From the NCBI GenBank assembly GCA_024681875.1, contig JAILAA010000181.1, positions 1 through 27,688 on the forward strand: 27,688 nt of DNA, given 5' to 3'. The DNA is from Prevotella sp. (GTDB lineage Bacteria > Bacteroidota > Bacteroidia > Bacteroidales > Bacteroidaceae). The position numbers and the translations under genes were made by a program. Under the pieces are notes generated by a model that did no database searches, was not told where the DNA came from, and saw only the letters and a program-made list of their open reading frames with translations. The stretch's first letter is position 1. Every line of letters begins with the position of its first letter. Shown in pieces: positions 15,943 to 23,711 of this stretch.

Positions 15943-17775
15943 TTAATAGAGCGTAAACTTGGTGGTATAGATTTGACGCCCCTTGTGATAGAGCTCAAAG
16001 GTATACTCGCCTTTCTCGTAGTAGGATTGGGTGGCGTTGCCCCAGCCGCTGAGCCATACGCCCTGGTCGTGTTCGCCCACCTCAACCTCGAATTTGCTGC
16101 TGTTGGTGTAGCCGTCGGGTGAGGATGAGGAATGGTCGAGTTCGCCCTTCTTGTCGATGATTTTGTAGGTGAACTCCTGTTCGATGGTGGCGCGTCCTGA
16201 GGGCAGCAGCGAGTTGTAGGTGAGCAGCGGCGTGAGATAGCGCATGTCTTCGGCTTTCAGCCTGAGTGATGCTGCTTCGAGGGTCTCGCCGTTGAGGCGG
16301 TTGGCGAATTTCGCGTCGGTAATGTAGATGTAGCCCATCTGTATGGTCAGCTCCTCCATTTTGTCGCTCAGGTCGTCGTCGTCGGGCAGGGCCTCGGAGG
16401 CTTCTTTGATGAGGTCGTAGGCAGTGCGGTAATCACCGTGGTCGATGAGGTTGTCGCACAGCTCCAGGTATTCATCCTTCTGCTTCTTCACTTTCTTTTC
16501 ATAGAGGTCTTTCAGCTCGTCGAGCTTGTCGTAGACTTCGGGCAGGGCGCTGGCGTGCTCATCCTCCATCTTCTGAATGGGGCGGAACATCGTCTTGGCG
16601 TCTTCCAGCTCAGGGAAGTCGTTGGCTTTGGTGATGGCCGTGCGGCATTTCTTCACCTTTTCCTCGTATTGCTCTTGTGCAGCCTCGGCAGCTTTCTCCT
16701 CTTTGCTCTTGTTGAAGAACATGAAGTAGGCACCGACTGCCAGTCCGGCAAGCAGGAGGAAGACGAGGGCGAAGATAAGGCCGTTGCTGCTCCCTTCTTT
16801 CTCCTTCAGCGGAGGTGCTGCCAGCGATGTGTCGCCTTCGCCGAGCTTTTGGCCCACAAAGGGCTTTTGAGGCTCAGCGTCCCTGTTTTGCACATTCGGC
16901 TTTGGCTGCATGGGGGAGAAGGAGAAGAGCCTCAGTATGTCGTCAACTGACTGAGGACGCTTCTTGCGGGTGGGCTGCATCATCCATACGATGATGTCGC
17001 GCATCTGGCGGCTCATCGAGGGAGGAAAGTTGAAGGCATCGCCCTCGGTAAGCGCTGTCGACGATGGGGGCTGGTTGAGGGTCTGGATGTAATAGAGAGT
17101 GGCACCGAGGGCATAGAAGTCGGTCCAGGGACCGAACTTGTCCATGGCCTGCTCCACCTGTTCCACCGGCGCATAGCCTGGCGTATAGCAGAGGGCTGAC
17201 GATGTCTGGCTGCCGCTGGAGTTGAGCTGTTTGCTGGCTCCGAAGTCGATGAGGAAGGCGTCGCCCTTCTTGTCGAGCATGATGTTACCGGGCTTGATGT
17301 CGAGGTGCCAGATGTTCTGTGAGTGCACCTTCTTCAGGGCATCGAGCACCTGCGGCAGGATGTGCCAGGCCTGCTCTTCTGAGATGGCTTTTCCACTATG
17401 CTTTATTTGCTCAGCCAGCGACTCGCCGTCGATGTAGTCCATGACATAGTAGACGGTGCCGTTCTCCTCGAAGAGGTCGTGCACCTTCACGATGTGCCTG
17501 TTGCTCAGGTTGCGCAGGCGTATGGCCTCTTTCCTGAACTTCTCCTTCTGACTGTCATAGGAGGCGTGGTTGTCGGGTACGCTGACGGTGACATCATTGC
17601 CCTTGCGCATGTTGACGCCTCGCATAAAAAATTCCTTCAGGGCGTATAGCTCGTCGAAGGCCACGTTGCGCACCAGGTAGGTGTTGCCGAAGCCTCCGGA
17701 GGCCAGTTGCTTCTCGATGCGGTAGGCGCCGCCTCTGAGCAGGGTGCCCTGAGCCAGCATAGTGCTTGAATCCAT
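15943..17775 (-). CDS. Membrane-anchored Ser/Thr protein kinase (Hanks type)
   Basis: Cytoplasmic kinase domain (about 17-285), one transmembrane helix (332-353) and an extracytoplasmic part to residue 610. Kinase motifs are the glycine loop ASGGFGNTYLV, Lys47 in ALKEF, HLDIKPGNIMLD (catalytic Asp159), DFGASK (metal Asp177) and GYAPVEQ. The HRD Arg is replaced by Leu, so activation-loop phosphorylation may not be needed. The outer part starts with a charged coiled coil (355-470) and ends beta-rich (WLSGWGNATQSYYEKGEYTFELYHKGRQI), suggesting a sensor or binding domain. A PP2C phosphatase of matching membrane topology starts at 21306 on the opposite strand, a likely antagonist. It sits between yebC and rfbC. 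Confidence 0.93.
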   Translation of the reverse strand: MDSSTMLAQGTLLRGGAYRIEKQLASGGFGNTYLVRNVAFDELYALKEFFMRGVNMRKGNDVTVSVPDNHASYDSQKEKFRKEAIRLRNLSNRHIVKVHDLFEENGTVYYVMDYIDGESLAEQIKHSGKAISEEQAWHILPQVLDALKKVHSQNIWHLDIKPGNIMLDKKGDAFLIDFGASKQLNSSGSQTSSALCYTPGYAPVEQVEQAMDKFGPWTDFYALGATLYYIQTLNQPPSSTALTEGDAFNFPPSMSRQMRDIIVWMMQPTRKKRPQSVDDILRLFSFSPMQPKPNVQNRDAEPQKPFVGQKLGEGDTSLAAPPLKEKEGSSNGLIFALVFLLLAGLAVGAYFMFFNKSKEEKAAEAAQEQYEEKVKKCRTAITKANDFPELEDAKTMFRPIQKMEDEHASALPEVYDKLDELKDLYEKKVKKQKDEYLELCDNLIDHGDYRTAYDLIKEASEALPDDDDLSDKMEELTIQMGYIYITDAKFANRLNGETLEAASLRLKAEDMRYLTPLLTYNSLLPSGRATIEQEFTYKIIDKKGELDHSSSSPDGYTNSSKFEVEVGEHDQGVWLSGWGNATQSYYEKGEYTFELYHKGRQIYTTKFTLY

Positions 17776-17778
17776 CTC

Positions 17779-17820
17779 TTAACTTTTCAACCTTTAACTT
17801 TCAACTTTTAACCTTTAACC
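17779..17820. repeat. Heptamer array between yebC and the kinase, unit TTTAACY
   Basis: Six uninterrupted 7-nt units (TTAACTT, TTCAACC, TTTAACT, TTCAACT, TTTAACC, TTTAACC) fill the whole gap and supply the yebC stop codon (17815-17817). Confidence 0.8.
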
Positions 17821-18546
17821 TTCCTCTGGTTTCATGTTGGTGTAGACGGTCTGAACGTCGTCGAAGTCCTCCAGGCGCTCCACCATTTTGTCGATGGCCT
17901 CGCGCTGCTCGGGCGTCACGTCCTTCAGGTCGTTGGGTATGCGGGTGAACTCGGCGCCGGTCACCTCGAAGCCGTCGGCCTCCAAGTGCTTCTGGATGGC
18001 GCTGAACGACGACGGGTCGCCGTAGATGGTCACCTCGCCCGTCTCCTCGTCTTCGTCGAATTCATCTTCCACGCCGAAATCGATGAGGTCGAGAATCAGC
18101 TCGTCCATGTCCAGACCGTCCTTCTTCTTGAAGGTGAACACGGCCTTGTGGTCGAAGAGGAAGCTGAGTGAGCCTTGTGTGCCAAGGTTGCCGCTGAACT
18201 TGTTGAAGACCGAGCGGACGTCGCCCACGGTACGGGTTGTATTGTCGGTCAGCGTCTCCACGAAGATGGCGACACCGTGGGGACCATAGCCCTCGTAGTT
18301 CACTTCCTTGTAGTCGGCATGGTCCTTGCCCATGGCGTTCTTGATGGCACGCTCGATGTTGTCCTTCGGCATGTTCTCGCGCTTGGCGTTGGCGATGCAG
18401 GCGCGCAGTGCGGGGTTCATGTCGGGCTCTGGGCCTCCGGCCTTGACGGCGATGGCAATCTGCTTGCCAATCTTGGTGAATGTCTTGGCCATGTGGCCCC
18501 ATCTCTTCAGCTTTGTAGCTTTACGGTATTCAAATGCTCTTCCCAT
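17815..18546 (-). CDS. yebC: YebC/PmpR-family (TACO1-like) protein
   Basis: Cytoplasmic protein of 243 aa in the YebC/PmpR/TACO1 family. Members were first described as DNA-binding regulators, and some are now linked to ribosomes and translation of difficult motifs. The diagnostic start MGRAFEYRKATKLKRWGHMAKTFTKIGKQI is present, followed by the NPALRACIANAKRENMPKDNIERAI block, the GYGPHGVAI block and an acidic C-terminal half (DEFDEDEETGEVTIYG). It follows pheT on the same strand with an 80-nt gap containing an 8-nt tandem repeat. Its stop codon lies in the next heptamer array. Confidence 0.95.
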   Translation of the reverse strand: MGRAFEYRKATKLKRWGHMAKTFTKIGKQIAIAVKAGGPEPDMNPALRACIANAKRENMPKDNIERAIKNAMGKDHADYKEVNYEGYGPHGVAIFVETLTDNTTRTVGDVRSVFNKFSGNLGTQGSLSFLFDHKAVFTFKKKDGLDMDELILDLIDFGVEDEFDEDEETGEVTIYGDPSSFSAIQKHLEADGFEVTGAEFTRIPNDLKDVTPEQREAIDKMVERLEDFDDVQTVYTNMKPEEG

Positions 18547-18570
18547 TGTGTTGTTATTTTTTTATTATTT

Positions 18571-18618
18571 CGTTTTCTCGTTATTACGTTATAACGTTAT
18601 TACGTAATTTCGTTATAA
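18571..18618. repeat. Octamer array between pheT and yebC, unit CGTTATWA
   Basis: Six consecutive 8-nt units: CGTTTTCT, CGTTATTA, CGTTATAA, CGTTATTA, CGTAATTT, CGTTATAA. It sits 24 nt before the yebC ATG and ends 8 nt before the pheT stop. Parts are self-complementary (CGTTATAACG), so it can fold. Confidence 0.8.
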
Positions 18619-18626
18619 CGCCAAAT

Positions 18627-21074
18627 TTATCTCAGTTCAGCATTCAGCTGTTTCTTCAGGCTGGCGATGAGTTTCTGCATGATGGCGTCAATTTGCTTGT
18701 CGTTCATGGTCTTCTCCTCATCCTGAAGGATGAAGTTCACGGCGTAGCTCTTTTTGCCGGCGGGCAGGTTCTTGCCCTCGTAGACATCGAACAGCTCGAC
18801 ACGCTTCAGCAACTTCTTCTCTGCCTGGCGGGCCGTCTGCTCTATCTGGGCAAACTCCACGGCGTTGTCGACAAGCAGGGCCAGGTCGCGGCTCACGGCA
18901 GGATGCTTGGGGATGTCAGTGAACAGCACCTCGTTCTTGCGTGTGGCCTTCATCAGCTGTGTCCAGTTCAGCTCAGCGAAGTAGACGGGCTGCTGCAGGT
19001 CGAACTGCTTCAGCAGCTTCTTCGAGAGGATGCCCATCTCGATGAGTTTCTTGCCGCCACGGTTCTCTATCTGCAGACCGGCAGAGAAGATGGAGCTCTC
19101 GCTCTTTTTCGTCACCATGGCACCTGGCTTCAGGCCGATGCGCTGCAAGATGTTCTGTACGTGGGCGCTCAGCTCATAATAGTTGCTGTCCTCGTTGGGG
19201 TGTGCCCACGAGCCTTCCACGCGTTTGCCGGTAATCCAGATGCCCATGAAGTTCTCCTCCTTGTAAGCCTGCATGGGGTCGTCGGCGTTCTGCTTCTCGG
19301 GGTCGAAGAAGTAGCAGTTGCCGAACTCGAAGAGCCTGAGGTTGGCGTTCTTACGCTTCACATTGTATTCCACGCTCTCCAGTCCGCCGTAGAGCAGCGT
19401 CTGGCGCATCACGCCAAGGTCGCTCGAAAGCGGGTTCATGATTTTCACCACGTCCTGTTTGTTGTCGTAGTACGACAGCTTACTCAACGAGTTGTTCAGA
19501 ATCTCGTTGAAGCCGGCGCCTACCAGCTGTTCGCTGACCAGATTCTGCAGCTTGTGCTTGCGGTCTTCCTCGGCCTTAATAACGAGCGATGACTTCAGCT
19601 GCGTTGGAATCTCCACATTATTATATCCGTAGATGCGCAGGATGTCCTCCACCACGTCGCAGGGACGCTGAACGTCCACACGGTAGGCGGGAACCTCCAG
19701 CAGCAGTCCCTCAGGCTTTTCCTCAAGTACCTTCATCTCAAGCGACTCGCAGATACTCTTGATGGTCTCTACGGGGATGTCCTTGCCCACCAGCGAGTGC
19801 ACGTAGTCGTATCGCAGGTCTACGTGGGCATTTTCCATGGGGGTGGGGTAGACGTCGCGTATCTCCATCGAGATCTTGCCGCCTGCCAGCTCCTTGCAAA
19901 GGATGGCAGCTTGCTGCAGGGCGTAGATGACGCCGTTGGGGTCGATGCCGCGCTCAAAGCGGAACGAGGCATCGGTGCTCAGACCGTGACGCCGTGCCGA
20001 CTTGCGAATCCACGTGGGGTGGAAATAGGCGCTCTCGAGCACGACATTCTTCGTTGTCTCGTAGGTGCCGCTGCCCTTGCCGCCGAAGACGCCGGCGATG
20101 CACATAGGCTCCTCGGCGTTGCAGATGGCCAGGTCGCGGTCGCTCAGTTTATGCTCCACACCGTCGAGGGTGACGAAAGGCGTGCCCTCGGGCATCGTCT
20201 TCACCACAATCTTGTGCCCTTTCACCATGTCGGCATCAAACGTATGCAACGGCTGTCCGTAGGCCATCATCACATAATTAGTAATGTCTACAATATTATT
20301 GATGGGACGCAGACCGATGGTGGTCAGCTTGTTCTTCAGCCATTCGGGGCTCTCCTTCACCTCGCAGTCAGTAATGCTGACGCAGGCGTAGCGCAGGCAG
20401 GCCTCAGTATTCTCGATGATGACATCGATGGGCAGGTCGTTATTATCGACGGAGAATGCTGATGCACTTGGGCGATGGAGGGCAGTGGCGTAGCCATTCT
20501 GCTTCAACCATGCATAGAGGTCGCGGGCCACGCCCCAATGCGAGAGTGCGTCGGCGCGGTTGGCGGTGATGTCAATCTCAATGAGCCAGTCACTCTCTAA
20601 ATGATAGTATTCGGCAGCGGGAGTACCTACAACGGCATCCTCTGGCAATACGATGATGCCCTCATGCGATGTGCCGATGCCAATCTCATCCTCTGCGCAG
20701 ATCATGCCGCACGAATCAACGCCGCGCAGCTTCGATTTCTTGATTACGAATTCCTTGTCGCCATCGTAGAGCACGCAGCCCAGGTCGGCCACGATAACCT
20801 TCTGTCCTGCAGCCACATTGGGCGCGCCGCACACAATCTGCGACGGTTCCTGCCGTCCCAGGTCGACGGTGGTAACATGCAGGTGGTCGCTGTTGGGATG
20901 AGCCTCGCAGGTAAGCACTTTACCTACGTAAAGACCTTTCAGTCCGCCGCGTATAGACTGTACCTCCTCCAAGGCGTCAACTTCCAGTCCCGTCGAGGTG
21001 AGCGCGTCGCACACCTGCTGGGGTGTCAGCTCAAAGTCGACATATTCTTTTAACCATTTATAAGAAATGTTCAT
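18627..21074 (-). CDS. pheT: Phenylalanyl-tRNA synthetase beta subunit
   Basis: Beta chain of the alpha2-beta2 phenylalanyl-tRNA synthetase, required for charging tRNA-Phe. The 815-aa length is normal for the family. Domains in order: the N-terminal start MNISYKWLKEYVDFELT, an EMAP/tRNA-binding fold (about 40-150, CGAPNVAAGQKVIVADLG), the B3/4 editing region (about 210-380, PINNIVDITNYVM), the B5 domain (about 400-475), the catalytic-like core (FNEILNNSLSKLSYYD to FEFGNCYFF) and the C-terminal ferredoxin-fold anticodon-binding domain (about 720-814, PKHPAVSRDLALLVDN). pheS is not in the window. It heads the minus-strand run and is divergent from the PP2C gene. Confidence 0.98.
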   Translation of the reverse strand: MNISYKWLKEYVDFELTPQQVCDALTSTGLEVDALEEVQSIRGGLKGLYVGKVLTCEAHPNSDHLHVTTVDLGRQEPSQIVCGAPNVAAGQKVIVADLGCVLYDGDKEFVIKKSKLRGVDSCGMICAEDEIGIGTSHEGIIVLPEDAVVGTPAAEYYHLESDWLIEIDITANRADALSHWGVARDLYAWLKQNGYATALHRPSASAFSVDNNDLPIDVIIENTEACLRYACVSITDCEVKESPEWLKNKLTTIGLRPINNIVDITNYVMMAYGQPLHTFDADMVKGHKIVVKTMPEGTPFVTLDGVEHKLSDRDLAICNAEEPMCIAGVFGGKGSGTYETTKNVVLESAYFHPTWIRKSARRHGLSTDASFRFERGIDPNGVIYALQQAAILCKELAGGKISMEIRDVYPTPMENAHVDLRYDYVHSLVGKDIPVETIKSICESLEMKVLEEKPEGLLLEVPAYRVDVQRPCDVVEDILRIYGYNNVEIPTQLKSSLVIKAEEDRKHKLQNLVSEQLVGAGFNEILNNSLSKLSYYDNKQDVVKIMNPLSSDLGVMRQTLLYGGLESVEYNVKRKNANLRLFEFGNCYFFDPEKQNADDPMQAYKEENFMGIWITGKRVEGSWAHPNEDSNYYELSAHVQNILQRIGLKPGAMVTKKSESSIFSAGLQIENRGGKKLIEMGILSKKLLKQFDLQQPVYFAELNWTQLMKATRKNEVLFTDIPKHPAVSRDLALLVDNAVEFAQIEQTARQAEKKLLKRVELFDVYEGKNLPAGKKSYAVNFILQDEEKTMNDKQIDAIMQKLIASLKKQLNAELR

Positions 21075-21117
21075 CTTTGGTATTTTTCAATTTACTATGT
21101 TTTGTTGATTTTGGGTG

Positions 21118-21125
21118 CAAAGGTA
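21118..21125 (-). promoter_or_regulatory. -7 box TACCTTTG for pheT
   Basis: Read on the minus strand, TACCTTTG lies about 44 nt upstream of the pheT ATG. It comes directly after a CCTAACT heptamer array followed by a T-run, the same layout as the PP2C promoter facing the other way. Confidence 0.65.
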
Positions 21126-21131
21126 CAAAAA

Positions 21132-21238
21132 AGTTAGGAGTTAGGAGTTAGGAGATAGGAGTTTTTGCTTGAGAGGAAAATATAATTTTTGTTAACAAAA
21201 AAAACTAACTCCTAACTCCTAACTCCTAACTCCTAACT
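21132..21238. repeat. Inverted heptamer arrays in the pheT/PP2C divergent region
   Basis: The left arm 21132-21159 is four AGTTAGG units (the last AGATAGG). The right arm 21211-21238 is four perfect CCTAACT units with a partial fifth before it. The arms are reverse complements over 28 bp with one mismatch, separated by about 51 nt of A/T-rich DNA. Each arm ends a few nt before an outward-facing -7 box. Confidence 0.9.
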
Positions 21239-21244
21239 TTTCAC

Positions 21245-21252
21245 TATCTTTG
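21245..21252 (+). promoter_or_regulatory. -7 box TATCTTTG for the PP2C gene
   Basis: TATCTTTG lies six nt after the CCTAACT array and 53 nt before the ATG. The surrounding string CTTTTCACTATCTTTGC is identical in the promoter at 23675-23691. No TTTG -33 element is visible; that position falls inside the repeat array. Confidence 0.7.
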
Positions 21253-21305
21253 CGGCAAATTTTAGCACTGAGGCGTTTCTCGGTCGGACATAAACAAATT
21301 GACGC

Positions 21306-22529
21306 ATGAAGTTCCAGCTATACACCCCCCAAGCCATTCACCAGCTTGGAAAACGGACAAATCAGGAGGATACCATTTATCCCGTTGAAGGTCAGGCCAC
21401 TGCTGAAAGCCGTCTCTTCTTAGTATGCGACGGCATGGGCGGCCACGATAAAGGCGAAGTGGCCAGTGCTGCCGTATGCCAAGGTATGTCGAAAGCTATT
21501 GAAGACATACTTCCTGTGGGGGAAGCCCTGAGTGACGAGCAGTTCGGTCTTGCCCTTGAGAAGGCTTTTGTCACCCTCGACGAAGCCGATGTGGCCCACG
21601 AGGGTAAGATGGGCACTACTATGACTTTCCTCTGTCTGCACAAAGGTGGATGCCTTGTGGCCCATATCGGTGACAGCCGCATCTATCACCTGCGGCCGCA
21701 GACGGGACAGGTGCTCTACCGCTCACGCGACCATTCGTTGGTGCAGCAGCTCTACGAGCTGGGCGAGATCAGCTATAACGAGATGGGCACGTCGCAGCGC
21801 AAGAACATCATCCTCAAAGCCATGATGCCCTTCCAGGAGGAACGCGTGAAAGCTACGCTGGTGCATATCACCGACATTCGGCCCGGCGACTATTTCTACC
21901 TGTGCAGCGATGGTATGCTGGAGAATATGGAGGACGACGAGCTGCTCTCCATCCTGCAAAGCGGTCAAACAGATGAGGAAAAGATAGCCGAGCTGATACG
22001 CCGTACTGATGACAATGGCGACAACCATTCGGCCTATCTCGTGCATGTCAAGGACGTGGAGCACGAGCCGGGTGACGACCTGCTGGTCAGCGACGAGGAG
22101 GAGGCACGACACAAGAACAAGGCCCTGAACGACAGCCGTAAGGATGAGGCTTGGGACAACGCGCAACATGCCGTTGCTGAAGCCGCCTCTGCTAATCCGT
22201 CCCAGGTTGCCACACAAAGTAAAAGCTCGAAAAAGAATCTCATCATAGCCTTCGTCCTTTTACTGCTGGCCATTGCTGTAGCTGCTGTCCTGCTGTTTAC
22301 AGGGAAAGACAACAAACAGAAGGACACCGATTTGGACGAAGATCCCGAAACAGAGGTGGTGGGCAATGACGAGGCACCGAGTGCCGATGACGATACGTCG
22401 AGCGCCAAGGATGAGGCATTGCGCCAGAAAGGCAATGTCAAGGAGCCCGACCAGGAGCCGCAGCCTCTGGAGCCCCAGCATATCAAGAAGGACGACCAGG
22501 CTCAGAAGTTCGGCATGGACGGCTTCTGA
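21306..22529 (+). CDS. Membrane-anchored PP2C-type Ser/Thr protein phosphatase
   Basis: Metal-dependent phosphatase domain (about 1-250) with the family motifs in order: RTNQED (17-22), VCDGMGGHDKGE (40-51, Asp42 binds metal), GTTMT (103-107), HIGDSRIY (120-127), CSDGM (200-204, Asp202) and DNGDNHSAYLV (236-246). A charged linker leads to one transmembrane helix (about 311-332), then an acidic, low-complexity extracytoplasmic tail ending FGMDGF. The topology mirrors the Ser/Thr kinase at 15943-17775. The divergent promoter region it shares with the pheT-yebC-kinase transcript suggests an opposing kinase/phosphatase pair, though the targets are unknown. It converges on dapA, with 29 nt between stop codons. 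Confidence 0.95.
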   Translation: MKFQLYTPQAIHQLGKRTNQEDTIYPVEGQATAESRLFLVCDGMGGHDKGEVASAAVCQGMSKAIEDILPVGEALSDEQFGLALEKAFVTLDEADVAHEGKMGTTMTFLCLHKGGCLVAHIGDSRIYHLRPQTGQVLYRSRDHSLVQQLYELGEISYNEMGTSQRKNIILKAMMPFQEERVKATLVHITDIRPGDYFYLCSDGMLENMEDDELLSILQSGQTDEEKIAELIRRTDDNGDNHSAYLVHVKDVEHEPGDDLLVSDEEEARHKNKALNDSRKDEAWDNAQHAVAEAASANPSQVATQSKSSKKNLIIAFVLLLLAIAVAAVLLFTGKDNKQKDTDLDEDPETEVVGNDEAPSADDDTSSAKDEALRQKGNVKEPDQEPQPLEPQHIKKDDQAQKFGMDGF

Positions 22530-22558
22530 TCCTTCATGTCAAATCAAAAAGGGGAAAG

Positions 22559-23446
22559 CTAAATCTTCAGTTCTTTCATGATTTCGCTCATGCGCTGCCG
22601 TGTGGTGATGCGTGTGGGCACAAGCGGCAGGCGCAGCACGTTCTCGATGAAGCCCATCTCGTGCAGCATAGCTTTTACGCCAGCGGGATTGCCGTCGACA
22701 AAAAGCAGCGAGAAGAGATCAGTGAAGCGATGGTGAATCTTGCGGGCCGGCTCATATTCGCCGCGCATCTGCAGGCGTATCATTTTCGAGAACTCTTTCG
22801 GCAGGGCATTGCCGATGACCGAGATGACGCCGACGGCCCCACAGCTCACCATGGGGAATGTCAGCGAGTCGTCACCTGAGATGACATCGAAGTCGCGCGG
22901 TTTGTTCTTGATAATCTCGTCTACTTGTTCCAAGTTGCCGCTGGCCTCTTTGATGGCTACGATGTTCTGACAGTCGCGGGCCAGCCTGACGGTGGTCTCT
23001 GCCTTCATGTTGACGCCGGTACGGCCAGGCACATTGTAGAGCACCACAGGCAGCTCAGTAGCGGCTGCAATAGCCTTGAAGTGCTGGTAGAGCCCCTCCT
23101 GCGACGGCTTGTTATAATAGGGACAGACGCTCAGCACACCGTCGATTCCCTTGAAGTCACCTGTCTTCAGCTCCTCCACCACGGCAGCTGTGTTATATCC
23201 TCCACAGCCCATCAGGATGGGAACGCGAGCCTGCACCTTCTCTACTACCAAGTCTTTGATGCGCTGTTTCTCCTCGCGGGTCAGCGTGGGCGTCTCGCCC
23301 GTTGTGGCCAGGATGCAGAAGAAGTCGGCACCGTTCTCTAACTGGTATTCTACCAAGCGCAACAGGGACTCATAGTCCACCTCGCCATTTTGTTTGAAAG
23401 GCGTTACCAAGGCGATGCCCAGTCCCTTGAAAATATTGTAAACCAT
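22559..23446 (-). CDS. dapA: 4-hydroxy-tetrahydrodipicolinate synthase
   Basis: Condenses pyruvate with aspartate semialdehyde in the lysine/diaminopimelate pathway. The start is set at the ATG at 23446, giving 295 aa beginning MVYNIFKGLGIALVTPF, the usual family opening. The frame stays open upstream to an ATG at 23557, but that part reads through a promoter box and a palindrome. Key residues: Thr48 and Thr49 in ATTGETPT, Tyr111, Tyr137 and Arg142 in YNVPGRT, and the Schiff-base Lys166 in AIKEASG. The motif usually written GTTGE is ATTGE here, a mild change. It is a TIM-barrel enzyme, normally tetrameric, and appears monocistronic. Confidence 0.95.
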   Translation of the reverse strand: MVYNIFKGLGIALVTPFKQNGEVDYESLLRLVEYQLENGADFFCILATTGETPTLTREEKQRIKDLVVEKVQARVPILMGCGGYNTAAVVEELKTGDFKGIDGVLSVCPYYNKPSQEGLYQHFKAIAAATELPVVLYNVPGRTGVNMKAETTVRLARDCQNIVAIKEASGNLEQVDEIIKNKPRDFDVISGDDSLTFPMVSCGAVGVISVIGNALPKEFSKMIRLQMRGEYEPARKIHHRFTDLFSLLFVDGNPAGVKAMLHEMGFIENVLRLPLVPTRITTRQRMSEIMKELKI

Positions 23447-23469
23447 AAGAGTTTCGTCGAATTCGGCTG

Positions 23470-23477
23470 CAAAGGTA
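23470..23477 (-). promoter_or_regulatory. Proximal -7 box TACCTTTG for dapA
   Basis: The minus-strand TACCTTTG ends 23 nt before the dapA ATG at 23446. It supports that start over the upstream ATG at 23557, which lies before this box. Confidence 0.65.
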
Positions 23478-23490
23478 CGAATAAGCGAGC

Positions 23491-23528
23491 GAAAAGCAAA
23501 AGAAAAAACGTTTTTTATTTTGCTTTTC
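23491..23528. repeat. 38-bp near-palindrome upstream of dapA
   Basis: GAAAAGCAAAA (23491-23501) pairs with TTTTGCTTTTC (23518-23528), and the centre holds the palindrome AAAAAACGTTTTTT (23503-23516). CGAGCGAAA occurs directly at both edges (23486-23494 and 23529-23537). It lies just behind the proximal dapA -7 box, where a -33 element or operator would be. Confidence 0.75.
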
Positions 23529-23554
23529 CGAGCGAAAGTATCTTCGGCTTTAGC

Positions 23555-23562
23555 CAAAGGTA
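23555..23562 (-). promoter_or_regulatory. Distal -7 box TACCTTTG upstream of dapA
   Basis: A second minus-strand TACCTTTG lies 85 nt behind the proximal one. Its flank CAAAGGTACAAAAAAGTTA matches the pheT promoter flank at 21118-21136. It is the minus-facing half of the second repeat-promoter module. Confidence 0.5.
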
Positions 23563-23568
23563 CAAAAA

Positions 23569-23676
23569 AGTTAAGAGTTGAGAGTTGAGCGTTGATAGTT
23601 TTTGTCTCAAGATGAATGATAAATTTTGTTAAACGCCGAAATAAAACTCCTAACTCCTAATTCCTAACTCCTAACT
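23569..23676. repeat. Inverted heptamer arrays in the dapA/endonuclease divergent region
   Basis: The left arm 23569-23596 has AGTTAAG, AGTTGAG, AGTTGAG, CGTTGAT. The right arm 23649-23676 has CCTAACT, CCTAATT, CCTAACT, CCTAACT. The arms are imperfect inverted repeats around a ~52-nt A/T-rich centre. Layout and outer flanks match the pheT/PP2C region. Confidence 0.85.
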
Positions 23677-23682
23677 TTTCAC

Positions 23683-23690
23683 TATCTTTG
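23683..23690 (+). promoter_or_regulatory. -7 box TATCTTTG for the endonuclease-family gene
   Basis: TATCTTTG sits six nt after the CCTAACT array and 21 nt before the first ATG. CTTTTCACTATCTTTGC is identical to the PP2C promoter. Confidence 0.7.
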
Positions 23691-23711
23691 CATCAAATAA
23701 TACTCTGACCT

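Noticed and set aside
13203..21074. A single operon from pheT to the lipoprotein treated as established
   Set aside because: The genes are co-directional, but gaps of 41-80 nt hold repeat arrays that could include promoters or terminators. Transcript data would be needed.
23447..23557. An N-terminal extension of dapA starting at an upstream ATG
   Set aside because: The extra 37 residues translate a -7 box and a palindrome, and the family begins at the NIFKGLGIALVTPF segment.
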